Shown one piece after another: positions 1-11,160 of a DNA stretch of 64,000 nt (position 1 is its first letter; each line of letters starts with the position of its first letter). Origin of the DNA: Exophiala sp. HKRS030. Its lineage: Eukaryota > Ascomycota > Eurotiomycetes > Chaetothyriales > Herpotrichiellaceae. Below the pieces are notes generated by a model. The model worked only from the letters and a program-made list of their open reading frames with translations, made no database searches and had not been told where the DNA came from. The position numbers were made by a program, and so were the translations under genes. The stretch is taken from positions 1,240,001 through 1,304,000 of the forward strand of contig JAHWDD010000002.1 of NCBI GenBank assembly GCA_023897205.1, read 5' to 3'.

Positions 1-737
1 TATTGATTTCCGGGTTTAGAAACCTTTCAGTACATCCACTGGAGATAGATATTGAGAACGCTGCAACCGGATATATTTAACTATGAATATCCTACAGAAC
101 AATGTTCCGACGCTTGAAGGGAGGAAAAAAGTCTGTTCGTCTCTGTTTGATTGAAAGAGGTCCTTATCAAATATCCGGGTGCGAAACAAAGGATGAATGA
201 ATCTCTGTTCGTCCTGAACAGGGTCCGGGGAGGATACCTGACTATATACACATGCGTTCGCTAGACCTACTGGCGGTTGAAAGGAGCTGAAAATGCTAGT
301 GCATGTTCCCTTCGATAGTTTTGTATAGCTCATTACTCTGCTGATATCACGTGCACCGACTGTGGGTTCTTGGGGTTGTATCTGTCGATGCACCTATGCT
401 TCTCACGTAATCACTAGAGCCTGATCTTGGGGCTCTATACGACTTCTAAACCTATCCTGCCCTGGTGGTTCGTGGCATTTCTCCGCAGACTACAGACTAC
501 CTGGTGAAGAGTTATGGGCCGTGATCCCAACCTTTCTTGGATATTTGCTGATGTTGCTTCGTTCCGAACAGTCGGTTGGATGCAGTCCGACTATGTATAT
601 CTCGCTCCAGCTAGCAGCTACCACGGGACTATCCCATTCTGTTTCTAGGAATCTCGACGCCGGAAATGGAAAAACTGGAAACTGCAGCCATTGAAGCGCC
701 ACAATGGACGCTTCGTCAAACCCTCAGCAGGATCTAA
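1..737. other. no gene recognised at left edge
   Basis: Short open frames occur on both strands here, but none has family character or plausible splice structure. The right part is the 3' flank of the neighbouring P450 gene. Confidence 0.5.
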
Positions 738-2461
738 TCACGCTGTACTGCTTAATGACACTTTCGTCTCACCGCCATAGGGGAGTAGGTCTTGCTGCGC
801 TTGCTCGGCCTCGTGACGTAAAACCTCAGCGATTCTCCCGGTCCTAGGAACAAATCTCGCCTGAAAAGGTTCTGGCCGCATATTTTCACTTCGGCTATAT
901 GCGAAAATATCGAGTTTGATCGCTTTGCCCTACGACACAGGTGGTCAGCGAAACGTTGTTGTTACTCGTAGTCTCATCAGGACTTACATCTTTGTCCAAA
1001 CCAGGCTTCATCTCAAAGGCCCGTAGTAGCCTCGCGAACGACATGAACAAGCCCTGCTCGGCGAGAGGTTGACCACTACACTGTCTCCTCCCCCACCCGA
1101 ACGCGTTGTGTCCTTGTTTATTGGGATAGGGACGCTCCAAACCGTTGAGAAAACGCTCGGGGCGGAAGTTGTCAGGCTCTGGAAATTCCCTCGGGTGACG
1201 ATGGATCGCCCAGACGTTGCCCATGATTGGGGTTCCTTTTGGGATCAGATATGAACCATACACGTCGTCCTGAGTTGGAGCATGGGGAATCCCTCCCAGA
1301 ATTGTGACAGTCCTCCATCTCAACACTTCCGTGACGATTGCCTTGACGTATGGGAGAGAGTCCTCGTGCGACCAGTCTGGTGATCGCTCGGTACCGACGA
1401 CACGATCGATTTCTTCCTGTGCGAGCTTCTGCTTGTCTTGAAATACGCACATGGCCAGTATAAACGAGATCATGGAGCTACTGGTGGTGTCGACGCCACC
1501 TCCAATGAGGTTGGCCGTCAACGCGGCAACCTCCTGGTCATTCATGCCATTGCTAAGTTGTTGCTTAATCATGAGTTTAGAAAAGTTGTCTTTCTCAGCC
1601 TGCGACCCTTCTTTGGAGAGATTGTAAAAGAATTTTTGAAGTTGCCGGGCTCCTCTGTTGAGCCTTGAAGGAAGTGGATATAGCCAGCTAGGGAATTTGG
1701 ATAGCAATGGGATCGCTTCCATGATGAAGAGGCCCGGGATGATCAGGTCGACCCCTTCCATGATAGTAAGCGCAATCTGTGCAACTTGGTCATTGATTTG
1801 GCTGATACGGCGTCCCCAGCCGATGATGGAGACGACGGAACATGAATACCGTTCGATAGACATGACAAAGTCATCCGGCTTTTCCAAAAGGTCTCGTGTG
1901 AGAACCTTCAACTCGTCGCACTGAAATTTCCGATAGTTACGGACTGCTTGGGAGCCTACAGCCGTGTGCTTCTCTCATTAGCAAGGTAGCTCCAAAGGTG
2001 AGGTGTGTATTGCTTTTTACCATGATCCGTCGATGAAGACGCCACTTGTCGCCGTAGACCTGACACACTTGGTTGTTCTCGGTCGCCTCAATCACATCGC
2101 CCATGCAGATCATTTGGGGTCTGGAGGAGTAGATGTTAGCCCTTTTGTCGAGTAACTCGGAAATGGACCATGCATCGTTGCATAGAATCGTGGGCCGGTG
2201 GCCTTGCCAGATTGTGATCAATGGACTGTCATAATACGTGGCCCAATATTCGAACGTTATCCAAGGCTTGCTCTTGGGGATGGCAAAGAAATTACCAAAC
2301 ACTGGCAGCGGGAAAGGTCCCGGTGGGAGTTTCTGACGTGCTCGTAACACCCTGAAGTAGTCGACCAGGAGCGGGAGCAGAGTCGCGGTGAATGAGAAGG
2401 CGAGGATAGTCCAAAGCTTGGAAGCTGGGATCGAGGCTTGGATGTCTGCGAGGAAGGCCAT
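738..2461 (-). CDS. cytochrome P450 monooxygenase (OrdA-like), 3 exons
   Basis: Haem-thiolate monooxygenase, probably ER-anchored; substrate unknown. Exons on the minus strand: 2461-2021, 1968-988 and 929-738, giving 537 aa, a normal P450 length. The two introns (52 and 58 nt) are GT-AG, and both joins restore family sequence: HRRIM to HTAVGSQ, and GLDKD to GKAIKLD. An N-terminal hydrophobic anchor (about residues 18-35) is followed by the proline-rich hinge KLPPGPFP. The I-helix motif GGGVDTTSS lies near residue 303, ExxR (EVLR) at 361-364, and the haem loop FGWGRRQCSG has its ligand at Cys444. The C-terminal block NMRPEPFQARF is typical of the fungal O-methylsterigmatocystin-oxidoreductase-like group. 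An upstream in-frame ATG at 2506 is possible; 2461 gives the usual leader. Family call is strong. No polyketide or terpene synthase is nearby, so it need not make a secondary metabolite. Confidence 0.9.
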
Positions 2462-2996
2462 GATTCCGGAGTAAACGAGGTCTAAGTCTGTTGGCTTTGA
2501 TAACAACCTGACTGATCTGCGTCAAGGGAATCCCTATGTATATCAAATCAATCCTTTGGCAAGAGGTCTCCACTTCGTCTCTCGGTGCGAGGTTTTCCCC
2601 AAGCCGGCCACAATACTGACAGTCAACTGGCAACCATTCATGACACTCTTTTTGGGATAAATGTTTGACTTGCTTACTCCAAGCTGCTCTACCGTGTGGG
2701 GTCCTCCACTTGCCTCAGAAATGCACATCGACCTATTCTGGCTATTCCAGGTCAAAGCACAAAGGTTTTGCATTGGGACCAATGAGGTCGCTTGGTGACA
2801 TTCACATATTGTTTCTCACCATGGGCAAAAAGTCCACGAACGATTATGCGGATGTTTTGAGAATACGGCATGCAACATGCTGGTGCTGGCAAAGTGAATT
2901 CACCTTCTATAAACATGGCGCAACTATTTCATCCCCTGACACCACTCATCGGCAAGCCTTGTGGGAATATTCTATCTTCGCTTACATTTAGAAGCT
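2462..2996. other. intergenic: P450 promoter / sulfatase 3' flank
   Basis: 535 bases between two minus-strand genes. They should hold the P450 promoter and the sulfatase terminator. I see no further gene or clear element. Confidence 0.5.
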
Positions 2997-4999
2997 CTAG
3001 TCACCCAGATGCCAGGGCACAACATCCATTGCGCCTTCCGATAAGGGAATATAGCCAAGCTCGCATTTAGTGAAGCTGATCCTCGGTTGTGTGGCATAAA
3101 AATTGTCAAAGTTGTTCTCTAAAGCCTCCGCAAGGTTATGCACTTGACCGCCAGGGTGGATGGTCAGCCATGGTTGCGTGCACTGTTTGTTCTTACACGA
3201 CTTCAAGACCATTAGGAGCGCATCGAGCCGGGCAGTGACTTGGTCAATCGAGTGGCCGTAGAAGCTTCCCGATATGTCATACAGATTATTTGTCTGGTAA
3301 GGATCGGTCTAGTCCATGGAAGAATACCTTAGAAAGCTTCCTTGATGCTTTGTGGATGGGGTGGTCAGTATTATCGTACCTTCATATCGTATAGTTCATG
3401 CTCGTTCGTGCACCACACAGAGTAGAATAGGTCGTATTTGGGACTGATTATCCGCATAGCTTTGTACGTATTATTCGGCCACGAAGCTAAAAATACTGTG
3501 AGATCCCATCGCTCAAATGCAAGAAGTATAATTGTGATAACAACTTACTAAAACTTCCGTTGGGGCCATTCCTTGCAAAAATGCCTTCGCCAGCACCAGC
3601 ACCCCAATACTCGATTGTGACATGGTCGTGCATGGGGGACTGAGCCGCCTGTGCCATTGCCGAAACTGTCAAAGGTATCGGTGTACCGTCGAAGTCGGCT
3701 CGTAGTGGTATTTGCGCCAGAGTAAATATTGTCGGGGCAATATCAGTATGCGAGGTTGCGAATTTCACCGTGTGGTTCTTTGGAATATCAGGGCCACGAA
3801 CAAAGAAAGGTACATTGATATCCTCTTCGAACATGCAGGTTTTGCCAGGCTGTAAGCGGTGCTGTCCTATATGGAAGCCATTATCGCTGGTGTAAATGAT
3901 ATATGTGTTATCTGCGATTCCAAGTTCGGTGACTTTATCAATCACTGCCCCAACAAGTTCATCGGTGGCCTGCAGAGATTGGAGCCTTGCACGGTAGTAT
4001 GCATCATTCGCGTCGATCTCAGTTTGGTTAGCACGAGGCAAGGTTTTGATCCAACTTACGCCTTGTGGCTTCGTGCTATCGTTAGCGAGCGTCCTGAAGC
4101 TAAACTCGAACGTAAACTTACTTGAACAGGGTTGAAGCTTGAGGTCCGCGGTACCTTCGCGTCAAGGAAGAGCCCTTCATGTCGCTTTGCGGGCACAGGA
4201 GGATCAAAGTAATACGTAGATGGTGTTGGAAACACGGCCTGTGAATGAGGGGCGATAGGAGCAATGCCCAGAAAAAAGGGTCGATCGTTTTGCGAGGCAG
4301 CCTCCAGGTAACCTATGGCCGTCCCTGATACAATATCGGTTGAGTACTCGCCGGGACGGAAGACTGGTGGATTCAGGTCCGCTTGCCAGCAGGTGTTGTA
4401 ATAAGTGTAAGTACCAGGGTCGATCATAACTAGTAGAGGTAATTGTCAGAAGGCGGTGCATATGAAGAAATCAACAGTGAGCTCACATCCAGTTTGGTTC
4501 CACCCTGCTGGTGGCGGACTGTTCCAATTTTGAATATTGTGGGCGTTCATGAGCTTTCCAGTGTAGTATGTGTTATACCCTGCTTGCTGAAGCCACACTG
4601 GAAGGTAGTGGTCATTGAGCCCTTGCTGGATGAATTTCGGATAGCCACCTGACCTCAAGGAGTTAGGTGAGCTGCCACAATGGATATGGACGTGTCACAC
4701 GAACCGTATGGCGGTACAACATCTGTCACATTGGTGTTGTGTGCCATCCTGCCGGTCAATAAACTGACCCTCGACGGACAACACGTGGAAATGGTGCAAT
4801 AATGCTTTTTGAAGAAAGTCCCCTCATCACGCATATGTTTCAGCGTGATCGGTTGATAGTCAATGGAATTCAGGTGAAGGTCCTGGTCATCAGTGAGAAT
4901 CAAGATGATGTTGGGTCGATGAGTCAAGCCTGTTGCATCGACGGCAGCATACGATGCCAGTAGGATCCAAAGGAGAGAAGAGACGAACAAGCGAGGCAT
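2997..4999 (-). CDS. secreted type-I sulfatase (arylsulfatase-like), 6 exons
   Basis: Hydrolyses sulfate esters, probably outside the cell to scavenge sulfur or desulfate substrates. Minus-strand exons: 4999-4705, 4648-4487, 4429-4122, 4068-3549, 3486-3380 and 3308-2997, giving 567 aa. All five introns (53-71 nt) are GT-AG and phase-consistent; the first donor is GTTCGT. A signal peptide covers about residues 1-22. The metal-binding TDDQD is at 36-40. The sulfatase signature C-C-P-S-R at 73-77 makes Cys73 the expected formylglycine residue. Further family blocks are YTGKL, FMIDPGTYTYYN, APIAPHS, YTSDNG and HRLQPGK. The match is to fungal arylsulfatases rather than choline sulfatase. No sulfate transporter lies beside it. 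Product class is secure; the natural substrate is not. Confidence 0.93.
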
Positions 5000-6044
5000 A
5001 CTTGCACTTGACCTGGCAGAAAATCATACCTACCTTGGGCTTCAGTGGACTTGGAAGACCATATATGAAAGTCTCCTCTCTGCCAATGAAGCCATCCACT
5101 CCATGCTCTCCGCTGCTCGACCCCGACTTTTCGGTAGATCAAACTCCAGCCTGGGGGAAGGGAGATGCAGCATGGGATGGCGTCCTCTTTCACACGGTAG
5201 TCGCTATGCTGATCTAGCGATAGCGAAAGTAGTTCTGCAATTTGGAGACCTTCACAGAGCAAATGATCTAGGGATCCGAGAAGCCGAGTTTGATGCACCT
5301 TGGATGTGCTTCGACGCAGGAACAGAGAATAGGTAGCCAAGCCTGGTCAAATGGCTCCGCTTAAATCCCGATTAGGATGACCAAAAAAGGAAGTGTAGAA
5401 AATAAGCGACGAAAGACACTTCTTATAGCAAGGTGTTTCGGTGATCGAAAAGATCCCGAACTACTCCAATTCTCCAAGATGATTTTCTGAAGCACCTCTC
5501 GGCCATTCACTGTGTTTTCAAAAGGTACCTGCTGCAGGGATGCAGTGGGAAGCTCCAGGGCAAATTCAATGAGTACAGCATCGCCTCCGACAAGGCAAGT
5601 CAGCCGAAAGATGCCATCACTTCGGAATACGGAAGAACAATATCCCGCAATGTCTGCAACACCTACACGTGTCTATGTTTTTGATCAGCCAACATCGCAA
5701 GAAATTCAGTATAATATCTTTCCAAAATTTGAACCCTTCTTACTTTGATATCACTGTGAAACCTCGAGAACATCCCCCAAGCCAAAAAGTGGTTTCTGAA
5801 GTCTTACCATCAAGGCCGACGGATAACTGACATCGCTGACAATAGTCTTTGTAAACTACGTGACTGTCGAGTGTTTGTGGGACCGTTTGTTGCCATGGCA
5901 TTCCAGTTTCATCTACCGCCTCACGGCTTGTGATGGCTTTGATTGACGGTGCAATCAACATCTACTAGAATGCTGAAATGAATTCTCACAAGGGCTGGGA
6001 GAGTCTCTCTCTTCGATTAGCGCTCTCATCCATGGTCACGGTAA
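5000..6044. other. intergenic: sulfatase upstream region, no gene seen
   Basis: About 1 kb holding the sulfatase promoter. Only short open frames without family character are present. The right end runs into the NACHT remnant, whose N-terminal part I could not trace here. Confidence 0.4.
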
Positions 6045-6634
6045 GTGACACACATCATCAATGGGATAGCAGGTACGGGCAAGTCGACCACTGCTCATAC
6101 GATTGTGGGTACATATTTTGAGCGAGGAAATTTAGGTGCAAGCTTCTTTTTCTCAAGAGGAACTGGAGACGTGTCCAGCACTGACAAGCTGCTCACAATT
6201 TTGACCGACAATTGGCGGACGAGGTGCCTCAGTTGAGAGAGAACATCCGCGAAGCAATCATGTAGCTGGAAAATGCTGCGACTCATTCATTTCGGGATCA
6301 ACGAGACCAATTAATTCTCAAGCCACTTTCAAGACTTGACAGCGAGCTTTCTCAATCCACGATTCTTCTCGAGGTAGATGGACTGGACGAGTGCGAGAGT
6401 GAAAGAGGCATCCGAATCATTCTGAGGCTTTTAGCGACAGCCAAATCGCTAAGTAACATACGCCTAATTGCTTCCATCACAAGCAGATCAAATATTCCAG
6501 ACCCCTTTGGCGTCTCTCAAAAATCAGCGGCTGAATGGCAAGCCTTCATTATCTACGACATATCACCGACAGTTGTGGACCAAGATCTTGATGTTTCCCT
6601 CCTGCCGATAGTGTGGAAGAGGCCCGACACTTGA
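6045..6634 (+). pseudogene. decayed NACHT-domain (NLR) gene fragment
   Basis: Remnant of a fungal STAND/NLR protein, a class implicated in self/non-self recognition. The first frame (6045 to about 6200) encodes the P-loop block NGIAGTGKSTTAHTIV followed by ASFFFSRGTGD, which is typical of NACHT ATPases. Near 6200 the homology moves to another frame, beginning DRQLADEVPQLRENIREAIM. That frame is cut by TAG at 6263-6265. It then stays open to TGA at 6632, with LILKPLSRLDSEL, the Walker-B-like block ILLEVDGLDECE and a sensor-like stretch LIASITSRSNIPDPF. One frameshift, one internal stop, no traceable N-terminal effector and no C-terminal repeats argue for a dead gene. An assembly error could account for only part of this. 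Confidence 0.8.
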
Positions 6635-7334
6635 AGCAGGGCGAGCTGAAGATGATCGACACCGTCTGTAGTCATGTCGCAGGTGGAGGTGGCGGGAGCA
6701 AAGAGGACACTGAGGTCATCAAGAGCTATATAGCAGAATTCTTGCAGAGGTGATCGAAGACACTGCCAGCCGGGAAGATTGTTTAGATCTTTTGCTTCTT
6801 GGGCGGAATACTGTAGGGTTCCAGTGTACAACAAAAGGAGATAGACACTGATAACTATCTTTCTACATTGCCATATTGAACCAAAACATCCGAGACTAGA
6901 CCTAATGCCCCAGAGTCTAGTAGATATGTATCAGCGTCGTGAGACAATATGTTCGAAAGGGCTTACCTGAGGGCTGCTTGCAACGACACTGTACTCAGCC
7001 TCGTTTATCGGAGGAGTCACAGCCTCGTCCCCCACCAAAAGCGGGACCTAAAGCGGCGGGCGGCAAACGCCACATTCAAGTGGGAAATTTCTCTGCCAGT
7101 TGCGTTGAGTCCGTATGTAATTCCGACACCGGTCGCATGCGCCGACCATTATTATTAATTGCCTCCTTCAACAAGAACCAGTTTGCAAAGTTGCGAGGGC
7201 TCTCACATTGTGACTTGCGAGTTCTTTTTGGTACCAGACAAGACATTTTCCCCCAGTATCTCTGAACGCAATCAGGAACTACGCTGGAGATATCAGTCAC
7301 TGTTGCGGGCAGCGGCGCCCACTGATTTGACGCC
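6635..7334. other. intergenic: possible further NLR debris, NAR1 promoter
   Basis: 700 bases between the NACHT remnant and NAR1. More degenerate NLR sequence is possible in the left half, but I cannot align it in any frame. The right part should carry the NAR1 promoter. Confidence 0.35.
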
Positions 7335-9116
7335 ATGAGCGCCATTCTTTCTGCGGATGATCTCAACGACTTCATCTCGCCCGGCGTCGCTTGCATAAAA
7401 CCCGTCGAGACTCTTCCTGCGCAGGCGGACTCCAATCCTTACGAAGTCACTACCGAAGACAAAGTACAGGCTCCGAATCCGGCACCCGCCTCTATTTCCT
7501 TGACCGATTGTCTCGCATGCTCTGGCTGCGTTACCTCCGCAGAAGCAGTCCTCGTCTCATTACAGTCACACACAGAAGTCCTGAATACTCTAGACACATA
7601 TCCTCCTCTTGATGTCCGGTACCTCTCCGAGAGCCGAAACGGCTTGATGAACGGCAATACCCCTCCTCCCAATGATGCCAAACTATTTGTCGCCAGCGTG
7701 AGTCCTCAGGTGCGAGCGAGTCTGGCTGCTACCTACGGTATCTCAGAAAACCAATCAGGGTTCCTGGTCGAACAATTTCTCAGTGGATCACAGGGTCTAC
7801 GGATAGGCGGGCAGTACAGAAGTGGCTTCTCATACGTTGTTGACACCAACCAACTACGGCAGGCTTGTCTTGTGCTCGGAGCGGAAGAGGTGGCAGATGC
7901 GATCGAGACCAAGTCGAAGCCGAAGCCAGTCTTGACGTCTGCTTGTCCCGGTTGGATCTGCTATGCTGAGAAGACACATCCTTATGTCTTGCCTCATTTG
8001 TCGAACCTGAAGTCACCACAGGCTCTGTCAGGAACGCTACTCAAGTCGGTCCTCAGCAAAACACTCGGTATTCCGCCGTCGCAGATATGGCACTTGGCGG
8101 TCATGCCATGCTTCGACAAGAAACTAGAAGCGAGTAGGGAGGAATTGACGCATAAGTGGTGGCAGTCCTCTTCTTCGACCGAGACGCCTGTCCGGGACGT
8201 TGACTGTGTGATCACGTCCAGAGAACTCCTGTCGCTTGCCGAAGCCCGTGGTGTGCAGTTTGCTCAGCTTCCCCTTCAGCCACTATCACCCTCGGAAAGA
8301 ACTCCATTCCCTGGCAACAGACTTTCCAACTTTCTGTTTCCGAAACCACGGCGGCGGACCGAGCAGTCCGTCACAGCAGGTTCCTCTGGTGGCTATTTGT
8401 ACCACATCATCATGACTGAGCAAGCACGGAATCCGGGCAGCACCATTTCCGTACAACGTGGTCGCAATGCCGATGTTACGGAGTATACGCTGGTATCTAC
8501 GTCAGGGCAACCGCTGATGAAATGCGCACGGTACTATGGTTTCAGGAATATTCAAAATCTAGTTCGCAAGCTCAAGCCAGCTAGACAGTCGAAACTCCCT
8601 GGAGCTGCCAGACGTATGGCAGCAAGTGCTAGTGGCGGAAGTGACTACGCGTACGTTGAAGTTATGGCATGTCCTGGTGGGTGCACAAACGGAGGCGGTC
8701 AGATCAAGATCGACGACGTTGCATCCATTCTACCTCAAACGCGAGGCGAGGAAGTAGTCAATACAAGCCCGCAGAGCCAGAAGGAGTGGCTCAAAAGGGT
8801 TGATGAGGCCTACTACTCTGCCGACTCTGAATCTGAGAACGAATCCGACGGCGACGTCCACATGGCCAATGGCACCGGTGTTGAGAATGGCCACCTCACC
8901 AACGGGCACCGGCAGTTCATCAATGGTATCAACACAACAGAGGTCCAGGACTTTTTACACTACTGGTCCAGCCTGGTTGCCATACCCCTAGAGAAATTGG
9001 CGTATACGACATTTAGAGAGGTCGAGAGCGATGTCGGAAAGAACAAAGCTTCCAAAACCCTCGATGACACAGCCATGATCGCGCAGATTGCTGGAATGAG
9101 TGGAGGGGGCTGGTAG
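7335..9116 (+). CDS. NAR1: cytosolic Fe-S assembly factor Nar1
   Basis: Iron-only-hydrogenase-like protein of the cytosolic iron-sulfur assembly (CIA) machinery. It hands Fe-S clusters to the CIA targeting complex for cytosolic and nuclear apoproteins. Intronless, 593 aa. The N-terminal cluster ligands are at Cys20, Cys59, Cys62 and Cys65 ([10 protein letters not shown]), the same positions as described for the yeast protein. The H-cluster-like domain shows [23 protein letters not shown] and [14 protein letters not shown] low-complexity acidic insert follows (about residues 490-530). The chain ends GGGW; a C-terminal Trp is a known recognition feature for the targeting complex. The ATG at 7335 begins [14 protein letters not shown], as in other fungal Nar1 proteins. 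Confidence 0.96.
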   Translation: MSAILSADDLNDFISPGVACIKPVETLPAQADSNPYEVTTEDKVQAPNPAPASISLTDCLACSGCVTSAEAVLVSLQSHTEVLNTLDTYPPLDVRYLSESRNGLMNGNTPPPNDAKLFVASVSPQVRASLAATYGISENQSGFLVEQFLSGSQGLRIGGQYRSGFSYVVDTNQLRQACLVLGAEEVADAIETKSKPKPVLTSACPGWICYAEKTHPYVLPHLSNLKSPQALSGTLLKSVLSKTLGIPPSQIWHLAVMPCFDKKLEASREELTHKWWQSSSSTETPVRDVDCVITSRELLSLAEARGVQFAQLPLQPLSPSERTPFPGNRLSNFLFPKPRRRTEQSVTAGSSGGYLYHIIMTEQARNPGSTISVQRGRNADVTEYTLVSTSGQPLMKCARYYGFRNIQNLVRKLKPARQSKLPGAARRMAASASGGSDYAYVEVMACPGGCTNGGGQIKIDDVASILPQTRGEEVVNTSPQSQKEWLKRVDEAYYSADSESENESDGDVHMANGTGVENGHLTNGHRQFINGINTTEVQDFLHYWSSLVAIPLEKLAYTTFREVESDVGKNKASKTLDDTAMIAQIAGMSGGGW

Positions 9117-9804
9117 TTTTATGAGTTGGTTGCATTCCAAGGTATGGCGTTGGGGTAAGGCTCGTATATTGTGCATATATCAGGGTCATGCGATTACGCA
9201 TTTGAACATCTGGGGAGCATTGGGTTACAACATCGAGGTCAACTAGGCTTCTCAGGACAGGTTATGGACATTCACTTTTCACGGACGAACGATGATGATT
9301 GGGTTCTAGAAGTATGATTTGAGATACATAGAAAATGATGTGTACGAGAGACATTTGACACCTTGCATATCTTTTCGTCTACAAGCGTGAAAATAGTGTG
9401 TTGACTCACACGTGTATTATGTTCGTTTAGATAAGTAGGGATTATATTTCAACACGGTTTCATCGTCCCGTGCCGTAGACATTGGAAGGTCGCTCGCTCC
9501 GTCCATGCTATATGCTATGAATATGCCTATACTCCGTAAACGGCTCCCATTACATTGATGCACATCTATACTTTTCCCGGTGGATTGCCTTGAATGCATG
9601 CACACGCCATGGGGGGCTATCATGAACCTGCGACAACCCCATGCCGTTAATGACAGGCGTAGTTGGTGCTTGCAAGGAAATGGAAATGCTAGCCGTATCA
9701 TCCTCTTGTTTGTGTTTTTGTTTCAAAACTTTGTCAAGCGACATTTAGGTCCGGAGTAGAATGTGCCGCAATGTCGATACAGAAACACAGTTTGGCATTG
9801 TGTT
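9117..9804. other. convergent 3' flanks of NAR1 and MIX23
   Basis: AT-rich non-coding sequence between two converging genes. I see nothing else in it. Confidence 0.5.
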
Positions 9805-10398
9805 TCAACCGGTGTTTGTTTTTCTTTCTGTAGACTCTTTCCACCGGTCGAACTCGCCTTCCCAGTTAGGGCCGACCCCCTCGCACCGGTCCGCCACGAT
9901 CCCCCACGTCCGCGTCCTTATTATCCCTTCGACGGCCACCTCGTTGCGCAGGACGCTCGCCAACATTTCCGTGCGCGCTTCCCGGGGGAAGAAACGTGCA
10001 CTGTAAGGGTCGAGTCGCTCGTCGACGACCCGCTCGGCGTCCCGGCGGTTCAGGGTCTCTCGTTCCAGGGACTCGGGGTCCTCCGGGTCCGGCGACGTCG
10101 CCACCGACGTGCAGTACTGTATCACGCTCGCCCGAGAACTCCAACTCGGGAAGAGCACGGTCTCGAGAAAGGTTCTTGTCGTGGGTGCGGGGATGGGAGG
10201 GCGAGGGTACGGCGGGCTGCGGACGGCGGTGGACCTCGGGTCAAAGGGAGACGTGCTCGCTGGGGTGACGAGGGCGTTGAGCGTCGTCGAGATGCTGTCG
10301 TCTATGCTCGACCGGGAGAGTCGGAGAAAGTCTCGCAGCACTCGGGTGTCGAAGCAGAATTGTGGTGTGAGCGGTGGGGTGGGCGTCGGTCGGGACAT
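9805..10398 (-). CDS. MIX23 / caffeine-induced death protein 2 (Cid2) family
   Basis: Small cysteine-containing protein of the Mix23/Cid2 family, placed in the mitochondrial intermembrane space and linked to protein import in yeast. Single exon, 197 aa. The family core is visible as LTPQFCFDTRVLRDFLRLSR near the N-terminus, FPSWSSRASVIQYC in the middle, and SPDPEDPE followed by VVDERLDPYSARFFPREART and RTRTWGIV. Cysteines occur in FCF, QYC and DRC contexts. The region is GC-rich with long shadow frames on the other strand, which carry no family signal. Fungal members of this family are usually of this size. The identification is by family sequence; function in this organism is inferred. Confidence 0.9.
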   Translation of the reverse strand: MSRPTPTPPLTPQFCFDTRVLRDFLRLSRSSIDDSISTTLNALVTPASTSPFDPRSTAVRSPPYPRPPIPAPTTRTFLETVLFPSWSSRASVIQYCTSVATSPDPEDPESLERETLNRRDAERVVDERLDPYSARFFPREARTEMLASVLRNEVAVEGIIRTRTWGIVADRCEGVGPNWEGEFDRWKESTERKTNTG

Positions 10399-10510
10399 GA
10401 TGGGGCTGCCACTGGGACTGTGGTGGTCGAGGTTGTTGGTTTGGGACGACGATGACCGTGTGTGTCGAGGCTGCGGTGGTGTGGGAGAGGTGGTAGGAGG
10501 AGGGCGCCGA

Positions 10511-10869
10511 CTAGGCGACGAAGTGGATGAGCTGTCGTCGGAAGGGGTTGAGGTCCAGAACCACGCCAGTTTGATGGTCGTACTCGTAGTTGAAGTTGGC
10601 GATGTCGAAGTCGGTATTGCCGAGTATGTCGTGGCGAGATGACTGCGGTGACAAGGGGAGCTTCAGGTGAACACACCTTCCAAGGTCCTAGGCAGTCTCG
10701 AGACTAGACCCAATGAGAATAGCGAGTGCGTCAAGATTTAATTTGTAAAATCACTAGAAATGTCTTGCTTCAATTACTGTTGGGCTGGTAAAGTTGAATG
10801 CGGTCCGTATCGAATGTGAGAACATACTCGTTGAAATGATTGTTCGGAGGAGGCTGCGGCGAAATTCAT
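10511..10869 (-). CDS. possible 57-aa two-exon protein of unknown function
   Basis: The frame at 10642-10511 (minus) encodes 43 residues that look coding: SSRHDILGNTDFDI, then NFNYEYDHQTGVVLDLNP, ending in TAG. It is preceded by a good acceptor (CACCGCAG). An upstream ATG at 10869 opens MNFAAASSEQSFQR before a GTATGT donor. Joining 10869-10828 to 10642-10511 across a 185-nt intron keeps phase and gives 57 aa. The gene would end 113 bases before the MIX23 start codon on the same strand. I do not recognise the family, and exon 1 is less certain than exon 2. Confidence 0.4.
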
Positions 10870-11160
10870 TCTCTAGTCAACCACATCACGTCATCGACCA
10901 CTTTACGCGTCGAAACGCGCCGCCGCCGTGACTCAAAGAAACCGACACAGAAGGGCGTACTCGTATTAGTGAATAGGTAAGCAACTATCGTTTCAAGACC
11001 TTCGCTTTGATTCAGACTTCTTCATTCTACACTGACGTCTTTTTTCATTTTTGGTCTACTCATCCTCTACTGCAAACAGTCACTCATTGCTCGGCCATCT
11101 CATCCCCTGGTAATTTCTCTCACTTGACAACCACCCACCAACAAGAACAGCACGCTCGTA

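Noticed and set aside
16..393. 125-codon minus-strand open frame at the left edge
   Set aside because: No family character, and the AT-rich context suits non-coding DNA.
9763..10642. Overlapping long GC-rich open frames on both strands around MIX23
   Set aside because: Only the minus-strand frame at 10398-9805 shows Mix23/Cid2 family sequence; the rest are shadows.
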